Source of the DNA: Flavobacterium tructae
Lineage (GTDB): Bacteria > Bacteroidota > Bacteroidia > Flavobacteriales > Flavobacteriaceae
Length of the DNA stretch: 64,000 bases
Reading direction: 5' to 3'
NCBI RefSeq assembly: GCF_002217475.1
Contig: NZ_MUHH01000017.1
Location: 298,991 to 362,990 of the forward strand
Below are positions 25,958 through 34,522 of the stretch, one piece after another. The notes beneath the pieces were generated by a model. That model worked only from the letters and a program-made list of their open reading frames with translations, was not told the DNA's origin and made no database searches. Positions within the stretch are counted from its first letter, which is position 1. The number at the start of each line of letters is the position of its first letter. Made by a program: the position numbers and the translations under genes.

Positions 25958-26284
25958 TTAAAGTTTGATTTCAGGTTGCCAAAAATGTTTTTCAAAATCT
26001 ATAATTTGATTGTCTACAATATTAATGCCTTCGCTTTCGAGTAACTGTTGCATTAAATTGGTTCCGTCAAAATGGTGTTTTCCGGTGAGAAGCCCTTTTC
26101 TGTTTACCACACGATGCGCGGGGACATCATCCATGTTGTGACAGGCGTTCATGGCCCAGCCTACCATTCGGGCAGAGCGGGCTGTTCCTAAAGCTTTGGC
26201 AATTGCGCCATAAGAAGTTACTTTTCCGTACGGAATTTGTCTTGCGATTGTATAAACTCTTTCAAAAAAATTATCTTCTGCCAT
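25958..26284 (-). CDS. Alkyltransferase-like protein (ATL), MGMT fold without active-site Cys
   Basis: A 108-residue protein with the DNA-binding half of O6-alkylguanine methyltransferase. It has IPYGKVTSYGAIAKALG (helix-turn-helix, about 19-35), RMVGWAMNACHN with the binding arginine, and VPAHRVVNRKG where the usual PCHRV has Ala for the reactive Cys. Such proteins cannot remove alkyl groups; ATLs flag O6-alkylguanine for nucleotide excision repair. It is a single gene with no neighbour of related function. Confidence 0.92.
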   Translation of the reverse strand: MAEDNFFERVYTIARQIPYGKVTSYGAIAKALGTARSARMVGWAMNACHNMDDVPAHRVVNRKGLLTGKHHFDGTNLMQQLLESEGINIVDNQIIDFEKHFWQPEIKL

Positions 26285-26296
26285 AGATTAGTTTTT

Positions 26297-26414
26297 GCCA
26301 CAGATGAAAATGATTAAAGGGATTTTTTTGTTCACTTTACTCGTAAATCTGCCTGAAAATTATAGTATTTTCATCATGATAAAAGTAATCATTTTAATCC
26401 GGGTAATCTGTGGC
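26297..26414. repeat. Family B palindrome, extended
   Basis: GCCACAGAT at 26297 pairs with ATCTGTGGC ending at 26414. Between them GAAAATGATTAAAG and a degenerate complement extend the stem. It fills the spacer between the ATL and LysE genes. Confidence 0.75.
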
Positions 26415-26424
26415 TGTTATTGTA

Positions 26425-27060
26425 TTAGCTGAAATAGTAAGTCAAAATATTAAAAAGCGTGAGTACGGCAATTAATCCTGTGATGCTTCCAATAATGGTA
26501 TTCATGTTTTTCATCAGATAGTCTGTTTTCTTCTCAATTCTTCCGAAGAAACCAATGTAGCTGTATAAAGCGGCAAATGAGCCTAAAACAGATCCGAATA
26601 CAAAAGTAAAAATAATGTTGTTTTCAAATGCAAAAAGGTGGTAAGAGGCCAAAGTAACACTTACAACCACATAATACGGAATAGGGAAGAAGTTAAGTCC
26701 GGAAAGCAGCATTCCCAGAAAGAAACGACTTTTTTTACTGGTTTTTTTTATTTTCGATTTTTTGGCTTTCGGTTCTTTGGCTATAAACAAAAAATAAACG
26801 GTTAAAACAGAGAAAATAACAAATCCTACTTCGCGTAACAATGTCACTACATCCGGACGATTGTCGATGACCCGTGCAAAAAAAACGGCTAAGGAAACCT
26901 GAAAAAAGATCACTAAGACAGCTCCGGCAACAAACCATAAAGCATTTTTTTTCCCCTCTTTCAAATTTACTTTGGCTGCCGTCATGTTGATTAAACCTGG
27001 TGGAATAATCCCAATGAAAGCGGCAAGAAAACCTGAAAGTAATGGGGTAAGTAATGCCAT
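26425..27060 (-). CDS. LysE/RhtB family amino-acid exporter
   Basis: A 211-residue inner-membrane protein with six hydrophobic segments. The first carries the family signature GIIPPGLINMTAAKVNLKEG (residues 17-36). A basic cytoplasmic loop (about 95-110, lysine-rich KKSKIKKTSKKS) separates the two three-helix halves. It probably exports an amino acid or small metabolite; the substrate is unknown. It lies 41 bases from the trmB start on the same strand and could be co-transcribed downstream of trmB. Confidence 0.88.
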   Translation of the reverse strand: MALLTPLLSGFLAAFIGIIPPGLINMTAAKVNLKEGKKNALWFVAGAVLVIFFQVSLAVFFARVIDNRPDVVTLLREVGFVIFSVLTVYFLFIAKEPKAKKSKIKKTSKKSRFFLGMLLSGLNFFPIPYYVVVSVTLASYHLFAFENNIIFTFVFGSVLGSFAALYSYIGFFGRIEKKTDYLMKNMNTIIGSITGLIAVLTLFNILTYYFS

Positions 27061-27101
27061 TCAGTTGATTGATGGGTTATGAAAAAGTTTTTAAAATTAA
27101 A

Positions 27102-27779
27102 TTAGTCTTTAATTTTAAAACGAATATACGTAATTGCCTTGTTAATCTCTAAATATTGTTTTTCATAAAAAGTCTGGAATGCCGTAACTTCTTCAGGGCT
27201 TCCTTCATTTTTATATACATTATGATTGGCGTATAAAACCTCGTGACCTTCACCGTGAAGTAATCCCAGCGTGTAACCGTGCATGAATTCACTGTCGGTT
27301 TTTAAGTTTACGACACCGTCTTTTTTAAGGATTCTTTTGTATAATTTCAAGAACTCCGAATTGGTCATACGGTGTTTGGTTCTCTTGTATTTGATTTGCG
27401 GATCCGGAAAAGTAATCCAGATTTCATCCACTTCATTGTCGGCAAAAATATGATTGATCAGTTCGATTTGAGTTCGAACAAATGCAACGTTGTGTAATCC
27501 GTTTTCAACAGCGGTTTTGGCACCTCTCCAGAAACGGGCTCCTTTAATATCAATTCCGATAAAATTTTTGTTCGGATATCTTTCTGCTAATCCCACAGAA
27601 TATTCTCCTTTTCCACATCCCAATTCTAAAACTAATGGATTATCATTTTTAAAGAAATCAGAATTCCATTTTCCTTTCAAAGGCATTAAATCGCCTACAA
27701 CTTCTTCTCTGGTTGGTTGAAAAACGTTTTGAAATGTTTCGTTTTCTCTGAATCTTTTTAGTTTATTTTTACTTCCCAC
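27102..27779 (-). CDS. trmB: tRNA (guanine-N7)-methyltransferase
   Basis: 226 residues from a GTG at 27779 (VGSKNKLKRFRENETF, which as a start gives MGSKNKL, the usual N-terminus in related bacteria). An upstream ATG adds seven hydrophobic residues and is less likely. The SAM-binding motif is LELGCGKGEYSVGLA (about 52-66), followed by FIGIDIKGAR and WITFPDPQIKYKRTKHR, the TrmB signature. It methylates G46 in the tRNA variable loop. Confidence 0.94.
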   Translation of the reverse strand: MGSKNKLKRFRENETFQNVFQPTREEVVGDLMPLKGKWNSDFFKNDNPLVLELGCGKGEYSVGLAERYPNKNFIGIDIKGARFWRGAKTAVENGLHNVAFVRTQIELINHIFADNEVDEIWITFPDPQIKYKRTKHRMTNSEFLKLYKRILKKDGVVNLKTDSEFMHGYTLGLLHGEGHEVLYANHNVYKNEGSPEEVTAFQTFYEKQYLEINKAITYIRFKIKD

Positions 27780-27885
27780 TTTTACAAAAATTTTCAGCAA
27801 AATTAAGGAATATAAACGAATGAAAATAGCACAATTAGCTTTAAAAGTTTTCCGCTACGAATTTTCATCAAGGATATTTTTTTTC

Positions 27886-28029
27886 GCCACGAATTCACGA
27901 ATTAATTTAAGCGGTTTGGTCGGAAAAAATTAGTGTAAATTAGTGGAATTCGTGGCAACCTTTTTTTAGCCGCAGATTTTATGGATTAGCACAGATTGAA
28001 AAATCATTTTAATCCATAAAATCTGTGGC
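27886..28029. repeat. Adjacent family A and family B palindromes
   Basis: GCCACGAATTCACGAATTA (27886-27904) pairs imperfectly with GGAATTCGTGGC (ending 27956). It is followed by GCCGCAGATTTTATGGATTA (27969-27988), which matches TAATCCATAAAATCTGTGGC (ending 28029) except at one position. Here the two families stand side by side instead of nested. Confidence 0.85.
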
Positions 28030-28036
28030 AAAAGAA

Positions 28037-29419
28037 TTAACCGTAATGGACTTCAGTAATAGCTTTTAATTTAGGGTCAAGTGTTTCATCGTGTTGGGAT
28101 AAATCCAATCCGATATGTTCGTTCTCCTCAGAAACACGCAACGGAATAATGAAATTGGTTACCTTAAATAAAAAGTACGCTCCGAAAAAAGTAAAAATAG
28201 AAACCAATATCAATGCCATCATGTGATGTGCAAATACATTCCAGCCTCCGTGTAACAAACTAGCATCTTCACCATGAGCAAAAATAGCAGTTAGAATCAT
28301 TCCCATAATTCCGCCTACCCCGTGACAGGCAAAAACGTCAAGAGTATCATCGAATTTTTTTGATAAGCGACAATTTACAACCGAATTAGAAACCAAAGCG
28401 GTTATAAATCCAAAAAACATACTTTCAGGAACTGAAACATAGCCTGCAGCCGGTGTAATGGCAACCAGGCCTACCACAGCTCCAATACAAGCGCCAAGAG
28501 CCGAAACTTTTCGGCCGTTCATTCGGTCAAAGAATACCCAGGTTAACATAGCTGCCGCGGATGAGGTTGTAGTTGTCGCAAAAGCCATTGCGGCAGTTCC
28601 ATTGGCTGCAAGAGCCGAACCGGCATTGAAGCCAAACCATCCAAACCATAGCATTCCGGTTCCTAATAGTACAAACGGAATATTGGTTGGAATGTGCTGA
28701 TTGTTTTTTCTTTTTCCCAAAACCAGTACTCCCGCCAAAGCCGCAAATCCTGAACTCATGTGTACAACGGTTCCTCCGGCGAAATCTTTAACACCAAAAT
28801 AACTGCCTAAAATGCCTGTTGGATACCAAACAGAATGGCACAATGGTGCATAAATAAAAAGAGTAAACAAACTGATAAAAAGTAAATACGATATAAAACG
28901 AACACGCTCTGCAAAAGAACCAGTGATAATAGCCGGAGCAATAATCGCAAATTTCATTTGAAACAATGCAAAAAGCATAAACGGAATCGTGCTGGCCAAT
29001 TGTTTATGAGGCAGAACTCCCACATAATCCATAAAAGCAAAAGTGGTTGGATCACCAAAGAAACTATAAAAGTGACCTCCTAAATTTAGCCCTACAGGAT
29101 CGCCAAAAGCCAGACTAAAGGCCACTACAACCCATAAAAGCGTGACAACTCCCAAACAGATAAAGCTCTGCAACATGGTCGAAATTACATTTTTCTTGCC
29201 AACCATTCCGCCGTAAAAAAAAGACAGTCCCGGAGTCATAATTAAAACCAGACAGCAGGACGTTAACATCCAGGCGACATCGGCAGGAACGATATGATCG
29301 GTTGTGCCAAATTCAGATAATACGTAACTATTTTCGGTTATAGTTGGCCAAAAAGCACCAGTAACGCAAACAATACTGATGATAATAAAGGAAATGATCC
29401 AGCGTTTTTCTATTTTCAT
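28037..29419 (-). CDS. amt: Ammonium transporter (Amt family)
   Basis: A 460-residue inner-membrane channel with about 11-12 helices. An N-terminal segment (about 9-27) could be a signal or first helix. Family marks are DVAWMLTSCCLVLIMTPGLSFFYGGMVG, FAGGTVVHMSSGFAALAG (first pore histidine) and DVFACHGVGGIMGMIL (second pore histidine). The C-terminal tail is cytosolic (GLDLSQHDETLDPKL). No GlnK/PII gene is adjacent, unlike many amt loci. It takes up ammonium when nitrogen is scarce. Confidence 0.96.
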   Translation of the reverse strand: MKIEKRWIISFIIISIVCVTGAFWPTITENSYVLSEFGTTDHIVPADVAWMLTSCCLVLIMTPGLSFFYGGMVGKKNVISTMLQSFICLGVVTLLWVVVAFSLAFGDPVGLNLGGHFYSFFGDPTTFAFMDYVGVLPHKQLASTIPFMLFALFQMKFAIIAPAIITGSFAERVRFISYLLFISLFTLFIYAPLCHSVWYPTGILGSYFGVKDFAGGTVVHMSSGFAALAGVLVLGKRKNNQHIPTNIPFVLLGTGMLWFGWFGFNAGSALAANGTAAMAFATTTTSSAAAMLTWVFFDRMNGRKVSALGACIGAVVGLVAITPAAGYVSVPESMFFGFITALVSNSVVNCRLSKKFDDTLDVFACHGVGGIMGMILTAIFAHGEDASLLHGGWNVFAHHMMALILVSIFTFFGAYFLFKVTNFIIPLRVSEENEHIGLDLSQHDETLDPKLKAITEVHYG

Positions 29420-29680
29420 TTTTCAAATACTTTATGTGTCCCTATTTTTTTAGGGTTAAAGTTATGAAAAAATGAATATTATGGTTTTTAGGGGTGTAAA
29501 AACAGAGGTGTTGTTTTTATTTTAGTGGATTTTATAAAATACACCCTGTTTTTTTGAGGGTATTTTATTTTGCACTTCTAAAAAAGAGACAAAATTGCCA
29601 ATTGTATTATAATAAAATTGGCAAAGTGTACTGTAAAGGGCGTAAAAAGTTAGGATTGTAAAAAGAAAGTCCAAAAATGT

Positions 29681-30172
29681 TTATTTTTTTTGAAGCTTTG
29701 CAATCAAAACGTCTTCGATAGGAGCCTTAATTTTGATCGCTGCATTTACTTCCTCATTAGGAACCGTCATAGATAACACATAATGTTGAATTTTCCATTC
29801 TTTCCCTACTTTAACCAAAACCCCCGATCCGCGGCAAATCTTCATCTGAGTATTTAACAGTTCGTCAAACCAGGCAATTTTTCCGGTTTTGTCGAAAAAG
29901 ATATGACGTTCTAAAGCTGTGAAATTCCAGGCCGTTCCTTTGTCAAAATAGGGTTTGGCCCAAACTTTAAAATCTTTTTTGATCCAGTTTTCGGTGGCAT
30001 CAGTTCCGATGAAAATAGCATCTTCGGCCATTAAATCAAAATAAGCATCAAATTTTACTTCACCGGCTGCTTTGTGCCAGGCATCAATAGTTTGGTTGAC
30101 TTTGTCTTTTTCAGAAGTCTGTGCGTTTGCAAAAAAGGTAACAAATAATAAAAGTAAGATTGGTTTTTTCAT
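29681..30172 (-). CDS. Secreted NTF2-like (SnoaL/DUF4440) protein
   Basis: 163 residues. It has a signal peptide of about 17 residues (ending FFANA), then one NTF2-like cone fold: a first helix VNQTIDAWHKAAGEVKFDAYFDLM, EDAIFIGTDATENW and C-terminal strands with GVLVKVGKEWKIQHYVLS. The fold forms a pocket used by enzymes or ligand-binding proteins; no catalytic set is evident. It stands alone on its strand. Confidence 0.85.
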   Translation of the reverse strand: MKKPILLLLFVTFFANAQTSEKDKVNQTIDAWHKAAGEVKFDAYFDLMAEDAIFIGTDATENWIKKDFKVWAKPYFDKGTAWNFTALERHIFFDKTGKIAWFDELLNTQMKICRGSGVLVKVGKEWKIQHYVLSMTVPNEEVNAAIKIKAPIEDVLIAKLQKK

Positions 30173-30290
30173 AAGTGGTTTGTTTTGGATTTAAAGTTAG
30201 CAAAAAATATAGTGTAATCTCCCAAAGACGCAGAGTCGCAAAGTTTTTTATTTAAAGAGAAAACTTAAAAAAGGATTAATCGGATTTTTG

Positions 30291-30367
30291 TTTCACGCAG
30301 ATTCGGCAGATTTAAGCAGATTGGATTTGCGTATATCTGCTTAAATCTTTTTTAAATCTGCGTGAAA
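30291..30367. repeat. Family C palindrome (TTTCACGCAGATT type)
   Basis: TTTCACGCAGATT at 30291 pairs with AAATCTGCGTGAAA ending at 30367. Inside, GATTTAAGCAGAT pairs with ATCTGCTTAAATC. It lies in the 310-base spacer between the NTF2-like gene and the repeat lipoprotein gene, which otherwise holds only a promoter. Confidence 0.85.
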
Positions 30368-30452
30368 TGATAACTCTTTGTGATTGCGAGCCTAAATAGC
30401 CAAGTAAAACTTAAATTATCTTACATCACTTATATGGTATAATAGGATTTAG

Positions 30453-30460
30453 TATATTTG
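30453..30460 (+). promoter_or_regulatory. -7 box TATATTTG for the repeat lipoprotein gene
   Basis: A perfect TAnnTTTG box 23 bases before the ATG at 30483. Confidence 0.65.
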
Positions 30461-30482
30461 ATAGCTTTAAAATCGATACATC

Positions 30483-31148
30483 ATGAATCCAAAAATACTC
30501 ATTACCTCATTAGTACTTTCCTCTATCTTTTTAACTTCCTGCAAAAAGGAATTAGAACCTCAGGAAAACACACCAAATTCTGAATTGGTAAAACTGGGAT
30601 TGGCAAAAGATACGACAAAAGCAGCCCCTGTTGTTCAGGCTCCTACTGCCGCAAATCCAAATACAGTTTTGAGTGCGAATGGCGGAATGAATCCTGCACA
30701 CGGACAACCCGGACATCGTTGCGATATTGCTGTTGGGGCGCCTTTAAATTCGGCTCCTACACAAGGACAAACCACAACGACACAGCCTGCACAAACCGTT
30801 CAGGTAAAACCAGGTCAGCAAAATGTAGTGACTACAACAACTGTTACGCCAACAAAAGTGGCTAAAGGCATGAACCCTGCCCACGGACAACCCGGACACC
30901 GCTGCGATATTCCGGTGGGAGCTCCTTTAAATTCTCCGGCTGCTGCCAAACAGCCTGTTGCTGCCAATACAGCACAAAGCGGAACTACTTCGCAAACCTT
31001 TACTGTAACACCTCCGGCGACAGACAATGCTGTTCCGGCTTTGTTAAGTACAGAAACAGCAACTGTAGCCGATGGAAAAAATCCCGCACATGGAAAACCG
31101 GGGCATCGCTGCGATATTGCAGTGGGTGCACCATTACCGAAATCATAA
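30483..31148 (+). CDS. Lipoprotein with three NPAHGxPGHRCDI motifs
   Basis: 221 residues. A lipoprotein signal ends in the lipobox LTSC (acylated Cys20). The rest is a low-complexity Ala/Pro/Thr/Gln linker carrying three copies of one motif: NPAHGQPGHRCDIAVGAPL (N70, Cys80), NPAHGQPGHRCDIPVGAPL (N131, Cys141) and NPAHGKPGHRCDIAVGAPL (N200, Cys210). The His, His and Cys positions are invariant, which suggests metal or heme binding or a covalent anchor. I do not recognise a named family. It has its own promoter and ends before a long hairpin. Confidence 0.85.
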   Translation: MNPKILITSLVLSSIFLTSCKKELEPQENTPNSELVKLGLAKDTTKAAPVVQAPTAANPNTVLSANGGMNPAHGQPGHRCDIAVGAPLNSAPTQGQTTTTQPAQTVQVKPGQQNVVTTTTVTPTKVAKGMNPAHGQPGHRCDIPVGAPLNSPAAAKQPVAANTAQSGTTSQTFTVTPPATDNAVPALLSTETATVADGKNPAHGKPGHRCDIAVGAPLPKS

Positions 31149-31178
31149 GGAAGCTAAGAATTGTATAAATAATAATTT

Positions 31179-31291
31179 GGGCGTGCCACCAATATAAAAA
31201 GGGGCTGACTATTGCAATCGCTTAGTCGCCCCTTTTTATATTGCTGTCGGGCTTTCGCTGCTACTTCGGTAGCTTAGCTCTATCCCTCACG
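31179..31291. repeat. REP-like structured intergenic element with long hairpin
   Basis: GGGCGTGCCACC at 31179-31190 and CTATCCCTCACGC ending near 31291 frame the element, and GCGTG pairs with CACGC. Inside is a 20-pair hairpin (31191-31242): AATATAAAAAGGGGC and GACTA pair with their complements around TTGCAATCGCT. Then come GTCGGGCTTTCGC and a smaller hairpin, GCTACTTCGGTAGC. This GGGCGT...TCGGGCTTTCGC...CTATCCCTCACGC layout resembles dispersed elements I associate with Bacteroidota genomes. The hairpin can also act as a terminator for the lipoprotein gene. Confidence 0.75.
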
Positions 31292-31380
31292 CGAGACGGT
31301 TTTCAGTTTCAGTCTCAGTTTTTACTCTAATTTTGTCGTCCTGAGTGTAGTCGAAGGGTGACAATGTATAAAAGATTGTT

Positions 31381-32541
31381 TTATTCAATTTCAAAAATCG
31401 CCTGAATTTCTACAGCCGAATTTATTGGTAACGAAGCCGCTCCAATAGTTGCTCTGGCATGTTTTCCTTTTTCTCCAAAAACCAAAGCCGTTAAATTTGA
31501 AGCCGAATTCATAAGTGCTGCATGTTGTGTATATTCCGGTGTTGTATTAAAATATCCGGTCAACTGTACACATTGTTTTACTTTGTTCAAATCGCCACCG
31601 CAAGCCTCTTTCAAAACCGCAATTACATTTAGCATCGTTTGGTAGGTAGCTTCTTTTGCCTGATCTTCGGTAACTGTCGCTCCAACTTTACCCGGGTTCA
31701 GAATCTTACCATCTTTTAAAGCCACCTGATTAATGTACACTTTATGATCTGAAATCGTAAACGGAACATAATTTCCAACCGGTTTAGGAGCTTCAGGAAG
31801 AACAATATTATTGTCTTTTAAGGTTTTGTTGATATCGCTTTTAGCTTCAATGGCAGTTGTTTTTACGGCTTTAATCGTTTCAGTATTTTTCAATCCCGAT
31901 GCCACTCTTGCCAACGCTTTTCCTTGTTCTTTAGCCAAATTCAATTCGCTTTGTGACGGACGTGTTCCAACAGATCCTGCCAATGAAGTAGCTCCAAACG
32001 GAGTATTTCCTTGTGGAACTGTTTTGTCTAAAGTGGCCGTTCCCATAATCCCGGTAGGCACGATCACCATTCCGTGAGACGCAAGGATATTCCAGAACGA
32101 TAAAATCGCAGCTTCTTTTCCTGCTCCAGATCCTGCCGACATAAATACAGTGGCTGGTTTTCCTTCTAAAGCTCTTGAAGTCCAAAGCGGAATACTCTGG
32201 CTGAAGAAGGAACTCATATCGGCACTAATATTGGCAAAATGAACAGGACTTCCAAATGCGATTCCGTCATAATTGGCCAATTCTTCGATAGTTGCAATGG
32301 GTAATTTTTCTACATCAGCATTCAATTTTTCTTTTGAATTGATCGAAGGAACACGTTTTATAATTGCTTTTGCATTGGGATATTCCCGAATTCCTTCAGC
32401 AATAGACTTGGCCATTTTATAAGTTCCGCCGTTTTGAGAATAGATCAAAACCAGCACATTTGTTTCAGCTGATTTTACTTGTGCATTTGAACCAAGACCT
32501 ATAAAAACGGCTATTAATAATACAAGTAGTTGCTTTTTCAT
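31381..32541 (-). CDS. Exported flavodoxin (WrbA-like) fused to a RidA domain
   Basis: 386 residues in three parts. A signal peptide (1-20, ending GSNAQ) is followed by a flavodoxin/WrbA-like domain (about 25-215) with the FMN loop YSQNGGTYKMA, GIAFGSPVHFANIS and FMSAGSGAGKE. After a linker (about 216-255) comes a RidA/YjgF domain (about 256-386) with the conserved arginine in KHARATIGAASLP and a final VEIQAIFEIE. WrbA enzymes reduce quinones; RidA proteins deaminate reactive imines. The fusion and its export are both unusual. No neighbours share its operon. Confidence 0.88.
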   Translation of the reverse strand: MKKQLLVLLIAVFIGLGSNAQVKSAETNVLVLIYSQNGGTYKMAKSIAEGIREYPNAKAIIKRVPSINSKEKLNADVEKLPIATIEELANYDGIAFGSPVHFANISADMSSFFSQSIPLWTSRALEGKPATVFMSAGSGAGKEAAILSFWNILASHGMVIVPTGIMGTATLDKTVPQGNTPFGATSLAGSVGTRPSQSELNLAKEQGKALARVASGLKNTETIKAVKTTAIEAKSDINKTLKDNNIVLPEAPKPVGNYVPFTISDHKVYINQVALKDGKILNPGKVGATVTEDQAKEATYQTMLNVIAVLKEACGGDLNKVKQCVQLTGYFNTTPEYTQHAALMNSASNLTALVFGEKGKHARATIGAASLPINSAVEIQAIFEIE

Positions 32542-32717
32542 GAGGGTAATTTTTAATAATTTATAGTAAATAATCCCAGTTATGCGTTTGTTTCAAAGCT
32601 TCATTTTTGGGATTGCAAAATTACTTCTTACAATTCCAAAAAGCGTTATTATTATGTTAATCGTATTTTTATTTAAACACATTGAAACATAGATTAGAAG
32701 TTGTAGTGTTGTTTTTT

Positions 32718-33004
32718 GCCACAGATTTCAAAGATTAAAAAGATTCAGGAATAATCTGCTTGCTCAAACGATAATGAGCAGGTGAAGCAATCTGCTCAAT
32801 CTACGGGAGAATAGAGTTGTTTTTCGCCACGAATTCACGAATTATTGGGTTATAATAATTCGTGAATTCGTGGCGATTTTTTTTCACTTTTTCTAAAGAA
32901 ATAAATTCGATGTCTCTATGTGTTCAAAAAAAAGGCACAGAAAAAATCTGCCTAATCTGCGAGAAACAAAAAAAGTAATCATTCTAATCTGTGAAATCTG
33001 TGGC
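32718..33004. repeat. Nested repeat: family B outside, perfect family A palindrome inside
   Basis: GCCACAGATTTCA at 32718 is matched exactly by TGAAATCTGTGGC ending at 33004. Inside lies GCCACGAATTCACGAATTAT (from 32826) with its perfect complement ending at 32874 around a short loop. This is the reverse nesting of 1094-1245. The 500-base spacer (32542-33041) contains no gene apart from this. Confidence 0.85.
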
Positions 33005-33041
33005 AAAAAAAGTAACTTCGAGGAAACAAATCGCCTTACTT

Positions 33042-33698
33042 ATGAAAAAAGCAATTGTGTACGGAGCAAGCGGACTAGTAGGTTCCTTTATTCTCGAAAA
33101 TTTGTTGAACAACGCTACTTATGAGCAAGTAATAATTGTAGTAAGGAGAGGTTTAAACATCCAGCATCCCAAACTAAAAATGCTGATAGGTGATTTTAAC
33201 TCCTTATCCAAAGTAATAAAAGGCATTCAGGTTGATGAAGTCTTTATAGCTCTTGGTACCACACAGAAGAAAACACCGGACAAAAAGTTATATTATCAAA
33301 TCGATCACGATTACCCAATTCTGGCAGCAAAAGTGGCGAAAGAAAACGGAGCAAAAGCAGTTTTTCTGGTTTCGGCTCTTGGTGCAAATGCGAAATCGTC
33401 GATATTTTATACCAAATTAAAAGGAGAAACCGAGCAGGGTATTATCAGTCTGAATTTAGAGCATACTTATATCTTTCGTCCTTCGATGATTTTGGGAGAC
33501 CGAAAAGAAAGCCGACCTATGGAAAAAGTATTCATTGGAATATTCAAATTGATCAATCCGTTGTTTGTGGGAGGGCTAAATAAATATAGAGGAATAGAGG
33601 CCGAAGATATCGCCAAAGCAATGGTAAAAAGTGCAGAGCAATTAGATCAGAAAGTAAAAATACTGCATTGGGAAGAAATGACGACTTTGTTAAAATAA
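33042..33698 (+). CDS. NAD(P)-binding short-chain epimerase/reductase-like protein (HTATIP2-like)
   Basis: 218 residues from the ATG at 33042 (MKKAIVYGASGLVGSF); the frame extends 17 codons upstream, but that part is repeat DNA. The Rossmann motif is YGASGLVGSFIL (about 6-17). IALGTTQKK, FLVSALGANAKSSIFYTKLKGETEQ (a Tyr-x3-Lys-like pair) and YIFRPSMILGDR match atypical SDR proteins of the oxidoreductase HTATIP2 group. The substrate is unknown. Confidence 0.88.
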   Translation: MKKAIVYGASGLVGSFILENLLNNATYEQVIIVVRRGLNIQHPKLKMLIGDFNSLSKVIKGIQVDEVFIALGTTQKKTPDKKLYYQIDHDYPILAAKVAKENGAKAVFLVSALGANAKSSIFYTKLKGETEQGIISLNLEHTYIFRPSMILGDRKESRPMEKVFIGIFKLINPLFVGGLNKYRGIEAEDIAKAMVKSAEQLDQKVKILHWEEMTTLLK

Positions 33699-33736
33699 AA
33701 AAGGACCTTATCCGGATTAGAGATAAGGTCCTTTTT
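33698..33736. terminator. Bidirectional terminator between SDR-like and HPF genes
   Basis: AAAAAGGACCTTATC and its exact complement GATAAGGTCCTTTTT surround a nine-base loop. It serves both converging genes. Confidence 0.9.
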
Positions 33737-33752
33737 ATGGATGGGATATAAA

Positions 33753-34067
33753 TTAATACGCTTTCATTTTTTCGAAAGTAGTCGTTAAAGATTTTTTTGC
33801 CTTCGCCAATGCACCAATAAAAGCTTTTTCAAGCGTATCGGCATGGTCTGTAACGGTTACTGGTTGTAATTTTGCAGTACGAACTTCAATCACACATTTT
33901 TTGTCGTGCAGGCTAAATTTCTCCCCGTTTTCGTCTCCAAAATGAACTTCAACGCGGGTAATTTTATCTTCAAAACGCTTCAGGCCTTTTTCTAATTCAC
34001 CAGAGAAATAAGCTTCTAATCTTTCGTGTCCTTCGATGTTCTTGTCGGTATTGATCTGAATTTTCAT
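33753..34067 (-). CDS. Ribosome hibernation-promoting factor (HPF/RaiA family)
   Basis: A 104-residue S30AE-type protein with a beta-alpha-beta-beta-beta-alpha fold: KIQINTDKNIEGHERLEAYF, ITRVEVHFGDENGEK, KKCVIEVRTAKLQPVTVTDHADTLEKAF. It binds the 30S subunit and stabilises inactive ribosomes in stationary phase. It is the short form, without the dimerising C-terminal domain of long HPF. Confidence 0.92.
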   Translation of the reverse strand: MKIQINTDKNIEGHERLEAYFSGELEKGLKRFEDKITRVEVHFGDENGEKFSLHDKKCVIEVRTAKLQPVTVTDHADTLEKAFIGALAKAKKSLTTTFEKMKAY

Positions 34068-34254
34068 AATTGGTTTGTATTTAATGATTGTCTCTCAAAG
34101 CTATCTTTTTTTAGACAAAAACACAAGTAGGTTAATAAAACATTAAGAAATAAATTATGCTTTTTTTACGCTCAGTTTGTCATTCCGAGGCACGAGGAAT
34201 CACACCAGAAACTCCGCCTAGTTTGTAATACCGAATATCAAGTTGAGCGTCAAG

Positions 34255-34459
34255 CTGAGCAGCATGCAGAGTGTCACACCAAGCGTCAGGCTGAGCGAAG
34301 TCGAAGCCCTCACTCTCAATTTAGAAAAAATGCCACAGATTATAAGATTAAAATGATTACAAAAATCTGTGCAATCTGTGGCTATTAAATTTAGAAATGT
34401 CAGGCTGAGCGACATGTAGAGTGTCACACCCAGTGTCAGGCTGAGCGAAGTCGAAGCCC
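34255..34459. repeat. Two 54-bp direct repeats around a family B palindrome
   Basis: The segment CTGAGC...CATG(C/T)AGAGTGTCACACC...GTCAGGCTGAGCGAAGTCGAAGCCC occurs at 34255-34309 and 34403-34459. Between them a GCCACAGATT palindrome spans 34332-34382. The word CTGAGCGAAGTCGAAG appears again near 35000. The rest of the 472-base spacer (34068-34539) contains no convincing gene; an open frame across the repeats is only a by-product. Confidence 0.85.
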
Positions 34460-34522
34460 CAGCCATTAAGTTAAAAACTAAGAAAACCCTCCATAACTTT
34501 TTTGCTTTTTATATCTTCGCAG

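Noticed and set aside
32918..33124. Open frame of 68 codons on the plus strand before the SDR-like gene
   Set aside because: It overlaps palindromic repeat DNA and the true gene in another frame, with a basic, random-looking composition.
34218..34466. Open frame of 82 codons on the minus strand
   Set aside because: It runs through two 54-bp direct repeats and a family B palindrome; the translation is repetitive (STSLSLTLGVTL) and has no start context. It is repeat DNA.
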